37,782 bases of DNA from Thermus tenuipuniceus (GTDB lineage: Bacteria > Deinococcota > Deinococci > Deinococcales > Thermaceae), in the NCBI RefSeq assembly GCF_002964845.1, contig NZ_PRDA01000043.1, positions 1 to 37,782 on the forward strand, written 5' to 3'. Below the pieces are notes generated by a model. It was given only the letters and a program-made list of their open reading frames with translations, was not told the DNA's origin and did not search any database. Numbering within the stretch: position 1 is the first letter of the stretch; every line of letters starts with the position of its first letter. Shown in pieces: positions 31,485 through 37,782 of this stretch. The position numbers were made by a program, and so were the translations under genes.

Positions 31485-32355
31485 GCTTCACCCTCTCCTG
31501 GTAGTAGAGCTTTAGGTCAAAGCCTTGGGGATGGAGGGCCTTCACCCGGTAGCCCTCCCTAAGGAGGGCTCCTAAGGCGGCCTCCACCTCGCCCTCAAAG
31601 AGGATGGCCTGGCCTTGGATCCTGGCCGAGGCCACCTGGGGCAGGGTCTTCAGGAGGGCCAGGGCGCCTTCCAGGGGCTCGGCCTCGAGGCGGTAGGCTT
31701 TCCGCCCCTCCAGGACCACCTCGTCCAAAAGCCTGCCCCCTCCCAGGATGCCCACCTTGTGGGCGTAGCGGCTTACCTCCTCGAGGTGGTGGGTGGAGAG
31801 CAGGACTGCCACGCCTTCCCGGGCCATTTCCTGCAAGAGGCCATGGACCAGCTCCACTCCCTCGGGGTCCAGACCGCTGGTGGGCTCATCCAGGACCAAA
31901 ACCTTGGGCCGGTGCAGGATGGCTGCCGCCAGGCCCAGGCGCTGGCGTTGTCCCAGGGAGTAGCTCCCCACCTTCTGGTCGGCCACGGCGAGGAGCCTTA
32001 AGCGAGCCAGCACCTCCGTGATTCGGTCTTCCTCCTTCACCCCAGCCAGGTAGGCCCGCATCCTGAGGTTCTCCCGGCCCGTAAGGTAGGGATAGAAGGC
32101 GGCTGGAGCCTCCACCACCGCCCCCAGGTGGCGCCGGGCTTGGGGGTTTTGGTGCACGTCCTCGCCCAGGAGGAGGGCCCTTCCCTCGCTGGGAAAGGCC
32201 AGGCCGGTGACCAGGCGGATCAGGGTGGTCTTCCCCGAGCCGTTGGGTCCCGCCAGGGCGTAGACCTCCCCGGGGTGCACGGAGAGGTTTATCTTCTCCA
32301 GGATGGGCTTGCGCCCGTAGCGCTTGCCCAGGCCCTCTAGCCTTAGGGCTTCCAT
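31477..32355 (-). CDS. ABC transporter ATP-binding protein
   Basis: The 292-residue ATPase powers the ABC-2 permease encoded next to it. It has Walker A GPNGSGKTT (36-44), a signature SLGQRQRLGLA (133-143, a variant of LSGGQ), Walker B VLVLDEPTSGLD (152-163) and the switch His in LSTHH. A C-terminal extension (about 215-292) with a beta fold (ALLKTLPQVASARIQGQAILFEGE) is typical of the CcmA/DrrA-like subfamily. The ATG at 32355 lies 7 nt after a minus-strand -10 TAGTAT; an in-frame start at 32373 would be upstream of the transcript start. Confidence 0.93.
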   Translation of the reverse strand: MEALRLEGLGKRYGRKPILEKINLSVHPGEVYALAGPNGSGKTTLIRLVTGLAFPSEGRALLLGEDVHQNPQARRHLGAVVEAPAAFYPYLTGRENLRMRAYLAGVKEEDRITEVLARLRLLAVADQKVGSYSLGQRQRLGLAAAILHRPKVLVLDEPTSGLDPEGVELVHGLLQEMAREGVAVLLSTHHLEEVSRYAHKVGILGGGRLLDEVVLEGRKAYRLEAEPLEGALALLKTLPQVASARIQGQAILFEGEVEAALGALLREGYRVKALHPQGFDLKLYYQERVKHA

Positions 32356-32361
32356 GGGTGC

Positions 32362-32368
32362 TATACTA
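32362..32368. promoter_or_regulatory. Symmetric -10 element TATACTA between ffs and the ABC ATPase gene
   Basis: On the plus strand TATACT (32362-32367) is followed after 6 nt by the first base of the SRP RNA. On the minus strand TAGTAT (32368-32363) lies 7 nt before the ATPase ATG. The two transcripts would share one -10. Confidence 0.5.
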
Positions 32369-32373
32369 CCCAA

Positions 32374-32473
32374 GCCCCCGGTCCAGCGCGACGGTCCGGG
32401 CGTGAACCGGGTCAGGTCCGGAAGGAAGCAGCCCTAAGCGCCACGGGTCGGGTGCCGCTGGGGCGCCGGGGGC
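32374..32473 (+). ncRNA. ffs: Signal recognition particle RNA (4.5S type)
   Basis: This RNA forms the SRP with Ffh and targets membrane proteins co-translationally. The universally conserved apical loop region is visible: GGTCAGGTCCGGAAGG, then AAGCAGCCC (about 32410-32433), with the GGAA tetraloop. The ends pair perfectly as GCCCCCGG (32374-32381) with CCGGGGGC (32466-32473), giving a rod of about 100 nt. The ends were set by this stem and by the -10 spacing. No protein frame conflicts with it. Confidence 0.93.
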
Positions 32474-32475
32474 AG

Positions 32476-32496
32476 TTATCCACAAGGTTATCCACA
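32476..32496 (+). promoter_or_regulatory. Two tandem perfect DnaA boxes
   Basis: TTATCCACA occurs at 32476-32484 and again at 32488-32496, in the same orientation, 3 nt apart. This is the exact DnaA-box consensus. The pair begins 2 nt after the SRP RNA. The rest of the gap to 32560 has no gene. Confidence 0.7.
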
Positions 32497-32560
32497 GGCC
32501 AAAAGAACCCGTGAATAGCGGACCCAGGGGCAAAAGGGGCCTTGGGGACGAGGATTTTCC

Positions 32561-33763
32561 TCACTGCCTTTCCTTGGCCTGGATGCGGACCACACCCTTT
32601 TCCACAAGCCGGGCCACCTCCTCCGGCGTATAGCCTGCTTCCCTCAGCACCGCCTGCGCGTGCTCCCCCAACAGGGGCGGGGGCAGGGAGGGGCTTGCCG
32701 GGGTGCGGGACAGGAAGCGCAAAGGGTTCGCCAGGGTGGGCAGGGCTTCCAAAAGGGGGTGGGGAAGGGTCCAGATGGCCGCCCGGGCCTGGGCCTGGGG
32801 GTCTTGGAAGGCTTCGGCCAGGTCGTTCACCGGAGCGGCGGGGATGCCCTTCTCCCTGAACCTTTCCAGCCAGTGGGCCCGAGGTCGGGTCTTGAGCACC
32901 TTGGAAATAGCCTCCATCACTTCCTTTCTTGCCTCCACCCTCTCTGCATTGGTGGGAAACCGCGCCAGGAGGTCCGGCAGGCCCAGGACCTGGCAGAGCC
33001 TGGCGAACTGCTCGTCGTTCCCCACTGCCAAAACCAGCCAGCCGTCCGCCGCGGGAAAGGCCCCGTAGGGCACGATCTGGGCGTGGGCGTTGCCCAGGCG
33101 CCCCGGGGGTTTGCCCGTGAGGAGGTAGCTTTCCCCCAGGTTGGCCAGGGCGAAGAGGCCCACGTCAAAGAGGGAAAGGTCGATGTGCTGGCCCAGGCCG
33201 CTTTTTTCCCGCTCGTAAAGGGCGGAAAGCACCGCCACCGCCCCCATCATGCCCGTCATCACGTCGATCCAGGCCACCCCCACCTTCATGGGGGGGCCTT
33301 CTGGCTCCCCGGTCACGGACATGATGCCGGTGTAGCCCTGCAAGGCAGCGTCGTACCCGGGTTCTTGGGCCCTGGGTCCCGTGTGGCCGAAGCCGGTGAT
33401 GGAGAGGTAGACCAGGCGGGGGTTAAGCTCCTTCAGGCTTTCATAGTCCAGGCCGTAGCGCCTCAGGTCCCCGGTTTTGAAGTTTTCCACCAGGACATCG
33501 GCCCTTTGGGCGAGCCTGCGCACCACCTCCTGGCCCTCGAGGGTCTTGAGGTCCAAGGCCAAGCTCTTCTTGCCCCGGTTCACGGAGAGGAAATAGGCGC
33601 TCTCCCCCTTCACAAAAGGGGGTCCCCAGCCCCGGGTCTCGTCCCCCCAAGGGGGTTCCACCTTGACCACCTCCGCCCCCAGGTCGGCCAGGATCATGGT
33701 GCAAAGGGGCCCTGCTAGGACCCGGGAGAGGTCCAGGACCTTGATGCCGGAGAGAGGTGGCAT
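32561..33763 (-). CDS. Class III (CaiB/BaiF) CoA-transferase
   Basis: Family III enzymes move CoA between carboxylic acids through a covalent Asp-acyl intermediate; relatives include formyl-CoA transferase and alpha-methylacyl-CoA racemase. The 400-residue protein has the N-terminal motif GIKVLDLSRVLAGPLCTMILADLGAEVVKVEPP, the CoA-binding NRGKKSLALDLK, and VGVAWIDVMTGMMGA, where Asp168 aligns with the catalytic Asp169 of formyl-CoA transferase. The glycine loop TGKPPGRLGNAH is also present. The start follows a leaderless -10 TATGAT (33770-33775) by 6 nt. No partner enzyme is adjacent, so the acyl group cannot be told. Confidence 0.93.
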   Translation of the reverse strand: MPPLSGIKVLDLSRVLAGPLCTMILADLGAEVVKVEPPWGDETRGWGPPFVKGESAYFLSVNRGKKSLALDLKTLEGQEVVRRLAQRADVLVENFKTGDLRRYGLDYESLKELNPRLVYLSITGFGHTGPRAQEPGYDAALQGYTGIMSVTGEPEGPPMKVGVAWIDVMTGMMGAVAVLSALYEREKSGLGQHIDLSLFDVGLFALANLGESYLLTGKPPGRLGNAHAQIVPYGAFPAADGWLVLAVGNDEQFARLCQVLGLPDLLARFPTNAERVEARKEVMEAISKVLKTRPRAHWLERFREKGIPAAPVNDLAEAFQDPQAQARAAIWTLPHPLLEALPTLANPLRFLSRTPASPSLPPPLLGEHAQAVLREAGYTPEEVARLVEKGVVRIQAKERQ

Positions 33764-33769
33764 GGAAGC

Positions 33770-33801
33770 ATCATAAGGCCCAGGCCCCTGTGGGGTATAT
33801 T
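33770..33801. promoter_or_regulatory. Two divergent leaderless promoters in a 44-bp gap
   Basis: On the minus strand TATGAT (33775-33770) is 6 nt before the CoA-transferase ATG. On the plus strand TATATT (33796-33801) is 6 nt before the permease GTG at 33808. The two -10 boxes are only 20 bp apart. Confidence 0.6.
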
Positions 33802-33807
33802 GGGCAC

Positions 33808-34593
33808 GTGAGCCGGGCTTTGGGGCATCTTCTGGTCTTTTTGGTCTTGCTTTTCGCTCTCCTTCCCTTTCTATGGATGGCTTACGCCGCTTTCATGCCC
33901 AAGGAAGCGGTGTACTCCGGGGAGCTTTTCTCCAAGGTGGGCTTTAGCCTTGAGAACGTGCGGGGCCTGGCGAAAGAAGGGTTTTGGGGCCGGCTTTTCT
34001 TCTCCCTGGGGCTTTCCTCGGGGGTGGTCTTCCTTCAGCTCCTCACCGCCCTCTTGGCTGCCTATGCCATAAGGGCGGGGTTTGGGCTTCTGCCCTTTTA
34101 CCTGGTGCTGATGGCCATACCCGCCGAGCTTCTTCTGGTCCCCCTCTATGGCATCCTCAAAGGGCTTTCCCTCCTGGACACCTTCTGGGCCCTGCTCCTT
34201 CCCTTCGCCGCCAGCCCCTTCGTCATCTACCTGGTCTACCAGGCCATGCGGGCGGTGCCCGAGGAGCTTTTGGAGGCAGCCCGGCTGGACGGGGCGGGGC
34301 ACCGGGTGCTCCTCTTCCGCATCCTCTTTCCCCTGGTGCGGCCTACCTTGGTGGCCGCGGGCGTCCTGGCCTTCGCCGCCCATTGGAACCTGGTGCTCTA
34401 CCCCAGGGTGATGGTTTCCGACCCCAGGTTTTGGACCCTGCAGACCTGGCTCACCGATCTGCAGCGCAAGTACCCCACGGACTGGGGCCTGCTCTCGGCG
34501 GCGGCCCTTTTCTCGGTGCTGCCCATCGCCCTCCTCTACCTGGCCTTTGAACGGCGGGTGGTGGCCACCTTTGAGGAGGGGCTTAAGGGTTAA
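33808..34593 (+). CDS. Carbohydrate ABC transporter permease (MalG-type), without partner genes
   Basis: The 261-residue permease has six membrane helices and the binding-protein-dependent transport motif EELLEAARLDGAGHRVLLFRILFPLV (from about residue 152), the EAA loop that docks the ATPase. The N-terminus LLVFLVLLFALLPFLWMAYAAFMPKEAVY is typical of MalG/UgpE-type subunits. I start it at GTG 33808 because a -10 TATATT lies exactly 6 nt upstream; the open frame extends to 33757, inside the divergent promoter. No binding protein, second permease or ATPase is adjacent, which is unusual for this class, so its partners must be elsewhere. Confidence 0.87.
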   Translation: MSRALGHLLVFLVLLFALLPFLWMAYAAFMPKEAVYSGELFSKVGFSLENVRGLAKEGFWGRLFFSLGLSSGVVFLQLLTALLAAYAIRAGFGLLPFYLVLMAIPAELLLVPLYGILKGLSLLDTFWALLLPFAASPFVIYLVYQAMRAVPEELLEAARLDGAGHRVLLFRILFPLVRPTLVAAGVLAFAAHWNLVLYPRVMVSDPRFWTLQTWLTDLQRKYPTDWGLLSAAALFSVLPIALLYLAFERRVVATFEEGLKG

Positions 34594-34598
34594 GGCGC

Positions 34599-34604
34599 TA
34601 CAAT
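34599..34604 (+). promoter_or_regulatory. -10 box upstream of the first lipoprotein gene
   Basis: TACAAT lies 20 nt before the GTG at 34625, and an SD-like AGGGGGTGA (34612-34620) follows. So this message would have a short leader and an SD. Confidence 0.4.
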
Positions 34605-34624
34605 CAGGCCAAGGGGGTGAAAAC

Positions 34625-35155
34625 GTGAGGGCGTACCTGCTGGCCCTGGCGGTTTTCCTTTCCGGGTGCCTGCCGGTGGCGGTCTTGCGGAGTCCGGAGC
34701 CGGTTTCCGGGCGGAGCCTGGCCTTCGGTCTTAGCGCCTTGGGCGGGGAAGGGGGCGCGTTTTTGATCCCCTACGCCGCCTACGCCCAGGGGGATGGTCA
34801 GACCGAGTACAACCTTTCCGTGCAGCTGGGGCTACGGGGCGGGGTCAAGCAGGCCCTAGCCCCCGGCCTCTCCTTGGACCTCGGCCTCACCTTGCCTCCG
34901 TTCCTGGGCGGGGACGGGGTGCCCCTGGCGGTGGACGCGGGCCTCCTGGTGGGCCTGGGGGGTTTTTACCTCTCCCCTCGGGTACACTGGCTGGGGTTCA
35001 CCTCCCAGGAGCTGAACGTGTCCGGCTTCCTTTACCAGGGCACCTTGGGCTATGCCGGCGAGGGGTTCTTGGGCGAGGTGGGGGTGCTCTTCAATCCGCG
35101 GGCGGGCGGGTCAGGGGCTGCCCTCTTCAGCCTTTCCGCAGCGGTCCGGCTTTAG
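34625..35155 (+). CDS. Lipoprotein, paralogue 1 of a tandem pair
   Basis: The 176-residue protein starts at a GTG with an SD (AGGGGGTGA, about 5 nt spacing) and has a lipobox: LALAVFLSGC (Cys about 15). The mature part is beta-rich and Gly-rich, with strands such as TEYNLSVQLGLRGG, GLSLDLGLTLPPFLGG, LSPRVHWLGF and LFSLSAAVRL; it could be a small outer-membrane barrel or sandwich. I know no family name. It shares an N-terminal motif C-x-P-x-AVL-x2-PEPV-x-G and the pattern of strands with the next protein, so the two arose by duplication. An in-frame start at 34547 lies inside the permease gene. Confidence 0.7.
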   Translation: MRAYLLALAVFLSGCLPVAVLRSPEPVSGRSLAFGLSALGGEGGAFLIPYAAYAQGDGQTEYNLSVQLGLRGGVKQALAPGLSLDLGLTLPPFLGGDGVPLAVDAGLLVGLGGFYLSPRVHWLGFTSQELNVSGFLYQGTLGYAGEGFLGEVGVLFNPRAGGSGAALFSLSAAVRL

Positions 35156-35164
35156 GGGGGAACC

Positions 35165-35677
35165 ATGAGGTGGGCCTTGCTTGCGGGCTTGGTTTTCTTC
35201 TCGGCCTGCGTGCCCACGGCCGTGCTCCAGCCTCCTGAGCCGGTTCGAGGGGAGCGTTTCACCCTGGGGGGTAGTCTTTTCCCCGCCCCTGTAAGTAGCC
35301 CCTACCCGGTCTGGGGCTTGCCCTATCTGGGCTACGCCGTGGGGGATGGGCAGAAGGAGTTTAGCCTGAGCTTTCAGCTTCCCCTCCGCCTGGGGGCAAA
35401 GGTACGGTTGGCGGAGGGCCTGAGCTTGGATGGGGGTGTATCCCTCTGGGTGGACCTCGGCCAAGGAGGGGTCAGCGGGGCTTCCGCCGATGCAGGCCTC
35501 CTCCTGCGGGTGGGGGAGGGTTTTTACCTCTCGCCCCGGTTGCAGGTTACGCCTTGGGCGTCCTTGGCCCCCCAGCTCACCCTGGGCTACTGGGGGGAGG
35601 GGGTGGCCGTGGAAGGAGGGTATGGTCCCATGGGACCGTACCTGGCCCTTGGCTTCAGCTTCCAAAACGCTCCCTGA
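35165..35677 (+). CDS. Lipoprotein, paralogue 2 of a tandem pair
   Basis: The 170-residue lipoprotein (lipobox LVFFSAC, Cys15) repeats the plan of the preceding gene: [16 protein letters not shown], then [42 protein letters not shown] and FYLSPRLQV. It starts 9 nt after its paralogue with an SD GGGGGGAA. Its 3' end overlaps the convergent rarA gene by 23 nt. The two proteins are probably co-expressed, and their role is unknown. Confidence 0.7.
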   Translation: MRWALLAGLVFFSACVPTAVLQPPEPVRGERFTLGGSLFPAPVSSPYPVWGLPYLGYAVGDGQKEFSLSFQLPLRLGAKVRLAEGLSLDGGVSLWVDLGQGGVSGASADAGLLLRVGEGFYLSPRLQVTPWASLAPQLTLGYWGEGVAVEGGYGPMGPYLALGFSFQNAP

Positions 35678-36893
35678 GGGCCCTTAGCCTCTCCCGAACC
35701 CGCTCTTCCCACCCCTCCCCCGTGGCCTCAAAGAGGCGGAGCCCCTCGAGGCCCTCGGGCAGGTAGTCCTGGGCGAAGCTCCCTTCCTTGTCCTCGTGGT
35801 AGTAGGCGTAGCCCCGGCCGTGGCCCAGGGCCTTGGCCAGGCCGGTGGGGGCGTTCCGCAGGTGGAGGGGCACGGGGGCCTCAGGGTGGGCCTTGGCCGC
35901 CGCTTCTGCCTTTTGCCAGGCGACGTATACGCTGTTGGACTTGGGGGCCAAGGCCAGGTAAACCGTGGCCTCCACCAGGGCCAGCTCCCCTTCCGGGCTT
36001 CCCAGGGCCTCGTAGGCTTCCTTGGCCGCCACCGCCAGGCGCAGGGCCAGGGGGTCGGCGAGGCCCACATCCTCCACCGCCACCCGGATGAGGCGTCGGG
36101 CCAGGTAAAGGGGGTCGGCCCCGGCCTTAAGAAGCCTGGCCAGATAGTAGAGGCTTGCGTCCACGTGGCTTCCCCTGAGGCTTTTGTGCAGGGCGGAGAC
36201 CAGGTCGTAAAACAGGTCCCCTCCCCGGTCCATGGCAAAACGTTCAGCTCCCAGGGCCTCCCTCACGCTCCCCTTGTCCACCCGGCCCAAGGAGGCAGCC
36301 AGTTCCAGGGTGTTGAGGGCAAAGCGGGCGTCGCCTCCGGCAGCCTGGGCCAGGAGGCGGAGGGCCTCCTCCTCAAAAGGGGTTTCCGGGAGGCCCCTGG
36401 GGTCCGTGAGGGCCTTCTTGAGGAGGGCGAGGAGGTCCTCCTCGGAAAGGGGCCTTAGGGGAAAGAAGCGGAGGCGGGAGCGGAGGGCAGGGGTGAGCTC
36501 AAAGGCTGGGTTTTCCGCGGTGGCGCCCACGAGGGTGAGGAGGCCCGATTCCAGGTGAGGCAGGAGGGCGTCCTGCTGAGCTTTGTTGAAGCGGTGCACC
36601 TCGTCCAGGAAGAGGACTAGGCCCCCCTCCTTCCTGGCCCTTTCCACCACCGCCCTTACCTCCTTAACCCCGGCCTCCACCGCGGAAAGCCTTAGGAAGG
36701 GCTTGCCCACCCCTTCCGCCAGGATCTGGGCCAAGGTGGTCTTGCCCGTGCCGGGGGGGCCGAAGAGGACCATGGAGGAAAGCCTTTTCGCCTCCAGCAT
36801 CCGCCTTAAAAGCCCTTTGGGCCCCGTGAGGTGGGGCTGGCCCAGGACCTCGTCCAGGCTTCTGGGACGGAGGCGTTCGGAGAGGGGCTCCAT
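35655..36893 (-). CDS. rarA: Replication-associated recombination protein A (RarA/MgsA)
   Basis: RarA is an AAA+ ATPase of the clamp-loader clade that acts at stalled replication forks. The 412-residue protein has [20 protein letters not shown] (3-22), Walker A GPPGTGKT (45-52), Walker [23 protein letters not shown] (94-115), sensor 1 [11 protein letters not shown] and the Arg-finger region [10 protein letters not shown]. The C-terminal part holds [27 protein letters not shown] and [37 protein letters not shown], conserved in the family. A minus-strand -10 TACCAT (36906-36901) lies 7 nt before ATG 36893; MRGMEPL from 36902 is an alternative start. Confidence 0.95.
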   Translation of the reverse strand: MEPLSERLRPRSLDEVLGQPHLTGPKGLLRRMLEAKRLSSMVLFGPPGTGKTTLAQILAEGVGKPFLRLSAVEAGVKEVRAVVERARKEGGLVLFLDEVHRFNKAQQDALLPHLESGLLTLVGATAENPAFELTPALRSRLRFFPLRPLSEEDLLALLKKALTDPRGLPETPFEEEALRLLAQAAGGDARFALNTLELAASLGRVDKGSVREALGAERFAMDRGGDLFYDLVSALHKSLRGSHVDASLYYLARLLKAGADPLYLARRLIRVAVEDVGLADPLALRLAVAAKEAYEALGSPEGELALVEATVYLALAPKSNSVYVAWQKAEAAAKAHPEAPVPLHLRNAPTGLAKALGHGRGYAYYHEDKEGSFAQDYLPEGLEGLRLFEATGEGWEERVRERLRALRERFGS

Positions 36894-36900
36894 CCCCCTC

Positions 36901-36906
36901 ATGGTA
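36901..36906 (-). promoter_or_regulatory. -10 box of a leaderless promoter for rarA
   Basis: TACCAT on the minus strand is 7 nt before the rarA ATG at 36893. No SD is present. Confidence 0.45.
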
Positions 36907-36939
36907 AGCGAGGGGGGACGTGGTAGGCTGGGGGCGAGC

Positions 36940-37623
36940 ATGCGCTGGCTGTTCCTTCTGCCCTGGGCCCTCTTTCTCTTGGGCTTATCGCCCCTGGCCC
37001 TTTGGGAGCCCCTGGGCCAGGTGGAGCGGGGCCTGGGGCTTCTCCTCATGGCCTTGGCGCTGGCCGCGGTGGCCAGCCTGTATTCCCGCTTTCCCGTGGC
37101 CTATGGGGTGCAGGCGTTTTTGGTGGCGGGTTTGGGGCTCCTGGCCTTTCAGGTGGCTTTGGATAGCGCCCTTCTGATCACCGGGGCGGAGGCTTCGGGG
37201 TTTGCGGCCTTGGGCGGTTTCCTAGGGGTTTTGGCCCTAGGGGCAGCCTTTTTCTTGGGCACGGGGAAGGAGGCCCCGCTTTTGCCCGCTTTGGAGGGGG
37301 TAGGGGGGCGGGAGGACCTCTTGCGCCTGGCAGGGGCCCTCGAGGGCCTAGCCCTGAGGCGGCCCCTCGTCTTGGTGTACCTCTCCACCTCCGCGCCCCC
37401 TGAGCGGCTCCAAGGGGAACTCCGCCGGGGGGACCTGGCCTTCCGGCTGGAGGGGGGGTACCTTCTCGTGCTCCAGGGAAGCCGTCCCGAGGACGCGGCC
37501 GGGCTTTTGCGGCGCCTTAGGGAGCGGTTTCCCCTCTCGGCCTATGCGGTGGAGCGCTGGCAAGGGGGGAGCCTAGAAAGCGTGCTGGCCCGCCTCGAGG
37601 CGGAGGCCCTCCTCCAGTCCTGA
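36940..37623 (+). CDS. Four-helix membrane protein with a degenerate GGDEF-like domain
   Basis: The 227-residue protein has four membrane helices (about 3-22, 31-48, 53-80, 87-106) and a cytoplasmic domain (about 120-227). That domain reads like the core of a diguanylate cyclase: [57 protein letters not shown]. The GGDEF loop is replaced by Glu-Gly-Gly-Tyr-Leu (171-175), and the first part of the domain is missing. So it should not make c-di-GMP, but might bind a nucleotide or a partner. The ATG at 36940 follows GGGGGCG; the open frame to 36583 runs inside rarA and was rejected. Confidence 0.65.
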   Translation: MRWLFLLPWALFLLGLSPLALWEPLGQVERGLGLLLMALALAAVASLYSRFPVAYGVQAFLVAGLGLLAFQVALDSALLITGAEASGFAALGGFLGVLALGAAFFLGTGKEAPLLPALEGVGGREDLLRLAGALEGLALRRPLVLVYLSTSAPPERLQGELRRGDLAFRLEGGYLLVLQGSRPEDAAGLLRRLRERFPLSAYAVERWQGGSLESVLARLEAEALLQS

Positions 37624-37647
37624 GGCCGGGGTGTGGCTTTTAACAGC

Positions 37648-37676
37648 TACACCACCTTCGGGGTGTACGGGTTTTC
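37648..37676 (+). terminator. Probable terminator of the GGDEF-like gene
   Basis: TACACC-A-CC and GGGGTGTA (37648-37667) form an 8-bp stem with one bulge and a TTC loop, followed by GGGTTTTCC. The T-run is short but suitable. Confidence 0.5.
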
Positions 37677-37736
37677 CCTTTACCTTGCTCCTGAGACGCC
37701 CGTCCCCCCTTACCCTTAGCCTCAAGGAGGTTCGCC

Positions 37737-37782
37737 ATGGAGCAGGCCAAGGAGATTAGCCAGGCGTGGCAGGAGGCCCTGG
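37737..37782 (+). CDS. Start of a further gene (partial)
   Basis: ATG at 37737 has a perfect SD AAGGAGG (37724-37730) at 6 nt. The first codons read MEQAKEISQAWQEAL and run off the end of the window. A strong SD suggests a well-expressed protein. Fifteen residues are too few to assign a product. Confidence 0.7.
   Translation, partial: MEQAKEISQAWQEAL

Noticed and set aside
32374-32560. Chromosomal origin of replication at the DnaA boxes
   Set aside because: Only two boxes, no AT-rich unwinding region and no dnaA/dnaN neighbours. A regulatory or titration site is the better reading.
32660-33718. A 352-codon open frame on the plus strand opposite the CoA-transferase gene
   Set aside because: It is a shadow of the conserved CoA-transferase. 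Its composition is low in hydrophobic pattern and it has no start signal; GC-rich codon bias produces long antisense frames throughout this window.
36583-36939. N-terminal extension of the GGDEF-like protein
   Set aside because: It is antisense to the rarA Walker A region and reads as basic low-complexity sequence. The real start is the ATG before the first membrane helix at 36940.
1-37782. CRISPR arrays, insertion sequences, integrases or attachment sites
   Set aside because: No regularly spaced direct repeats, transposase motifs or integrase genes were seen. The tRNA genes show no adjacent duplicated 3' ends beyond the tandem tRNA-Glu copies.

Overview
The window is chromosomal DNA of a Thermus species (Deinococcus-Thermus). 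The composition is very GC-rich. The S-layer gene slpA is close to the T. thermophilus protein as I remember it, several envelope proteins pair an SLH domain with a coiled coil, and at least ten genes have a TANNNT -10 box 6-7 nt before the start codon, the arrangement of leaderless mRNAs. I see no insertion sequence, prophage, integrase or CRISPR array. Nearly all of it is core genome plus envelope genes.

Layout. 1-3240: a large Ig/DUF11 surface lipoprotein behind a strong promoter and a structured leader. 3258-6643: five overlapping or closely spaced genes, compact ExbB, ExbD, a TonB-like protein, an exported protein and a DUF3187-like barrel, which look like an unusual energised envelope system. 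6661-9175 (minus): SLH/coiled-coil/barrel protein, fabI, small CGPC redox protein. 9183-11148: vapBC-type toxin-antitoxin, a ZapE-like ATPase, a small acidic protein. 11148-15310: deoB, cdaA, cdaR, def, fmt (nucleoside salvage, c-di-AMP synthesis, N-terminal formyl processing). 15456-17767 (minus): a roadblock-like protein and a large exported membrane protein, both unassigned. 17786-18110: tRNA-Gln and two tRNA-Glu. 18231-22025: trxB, a DUF4127 protein, a GAF-GAF-HD-GYP protein.

22134-27271: glmS (minus) and slpA (plus) diverge from a 482-bp region holding the slpA promoter and long leader. 27286-30398: uvrB, convergent with a gene encoding an E3-binding domain joined to an apparently inactive E2-like domain. 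30419-30717: a decayed M29 aminopeptidase gene. 30714-32355 (minus): an ABC-2 exporter pair. 32374-32496: the SRP RNA gene followed by two perfect DnaA boxes. 32561-37782: a class III CoA-transferase (minus), an orphan sugar-type ABC permease, two paralogous lipoproteins, rarA (minus), a membrane protein with a degenerate GGDEF-like domain, and the first codons of a further gene.

The points most worth following up are the compact ExbBD/TonB/DUF3187 locus, the pseudo-acyltransferase, the M29 remnant, the DnaA-box pair beside ffs, divergent gene pairs that appear to share a symmetric TANNNTA -10 element, and hairpins with related loops in the leaders of the two major surface-protein genes. Functions are read from recognisable motifs without database searches; experimental statements are family knowledge, not observations here.
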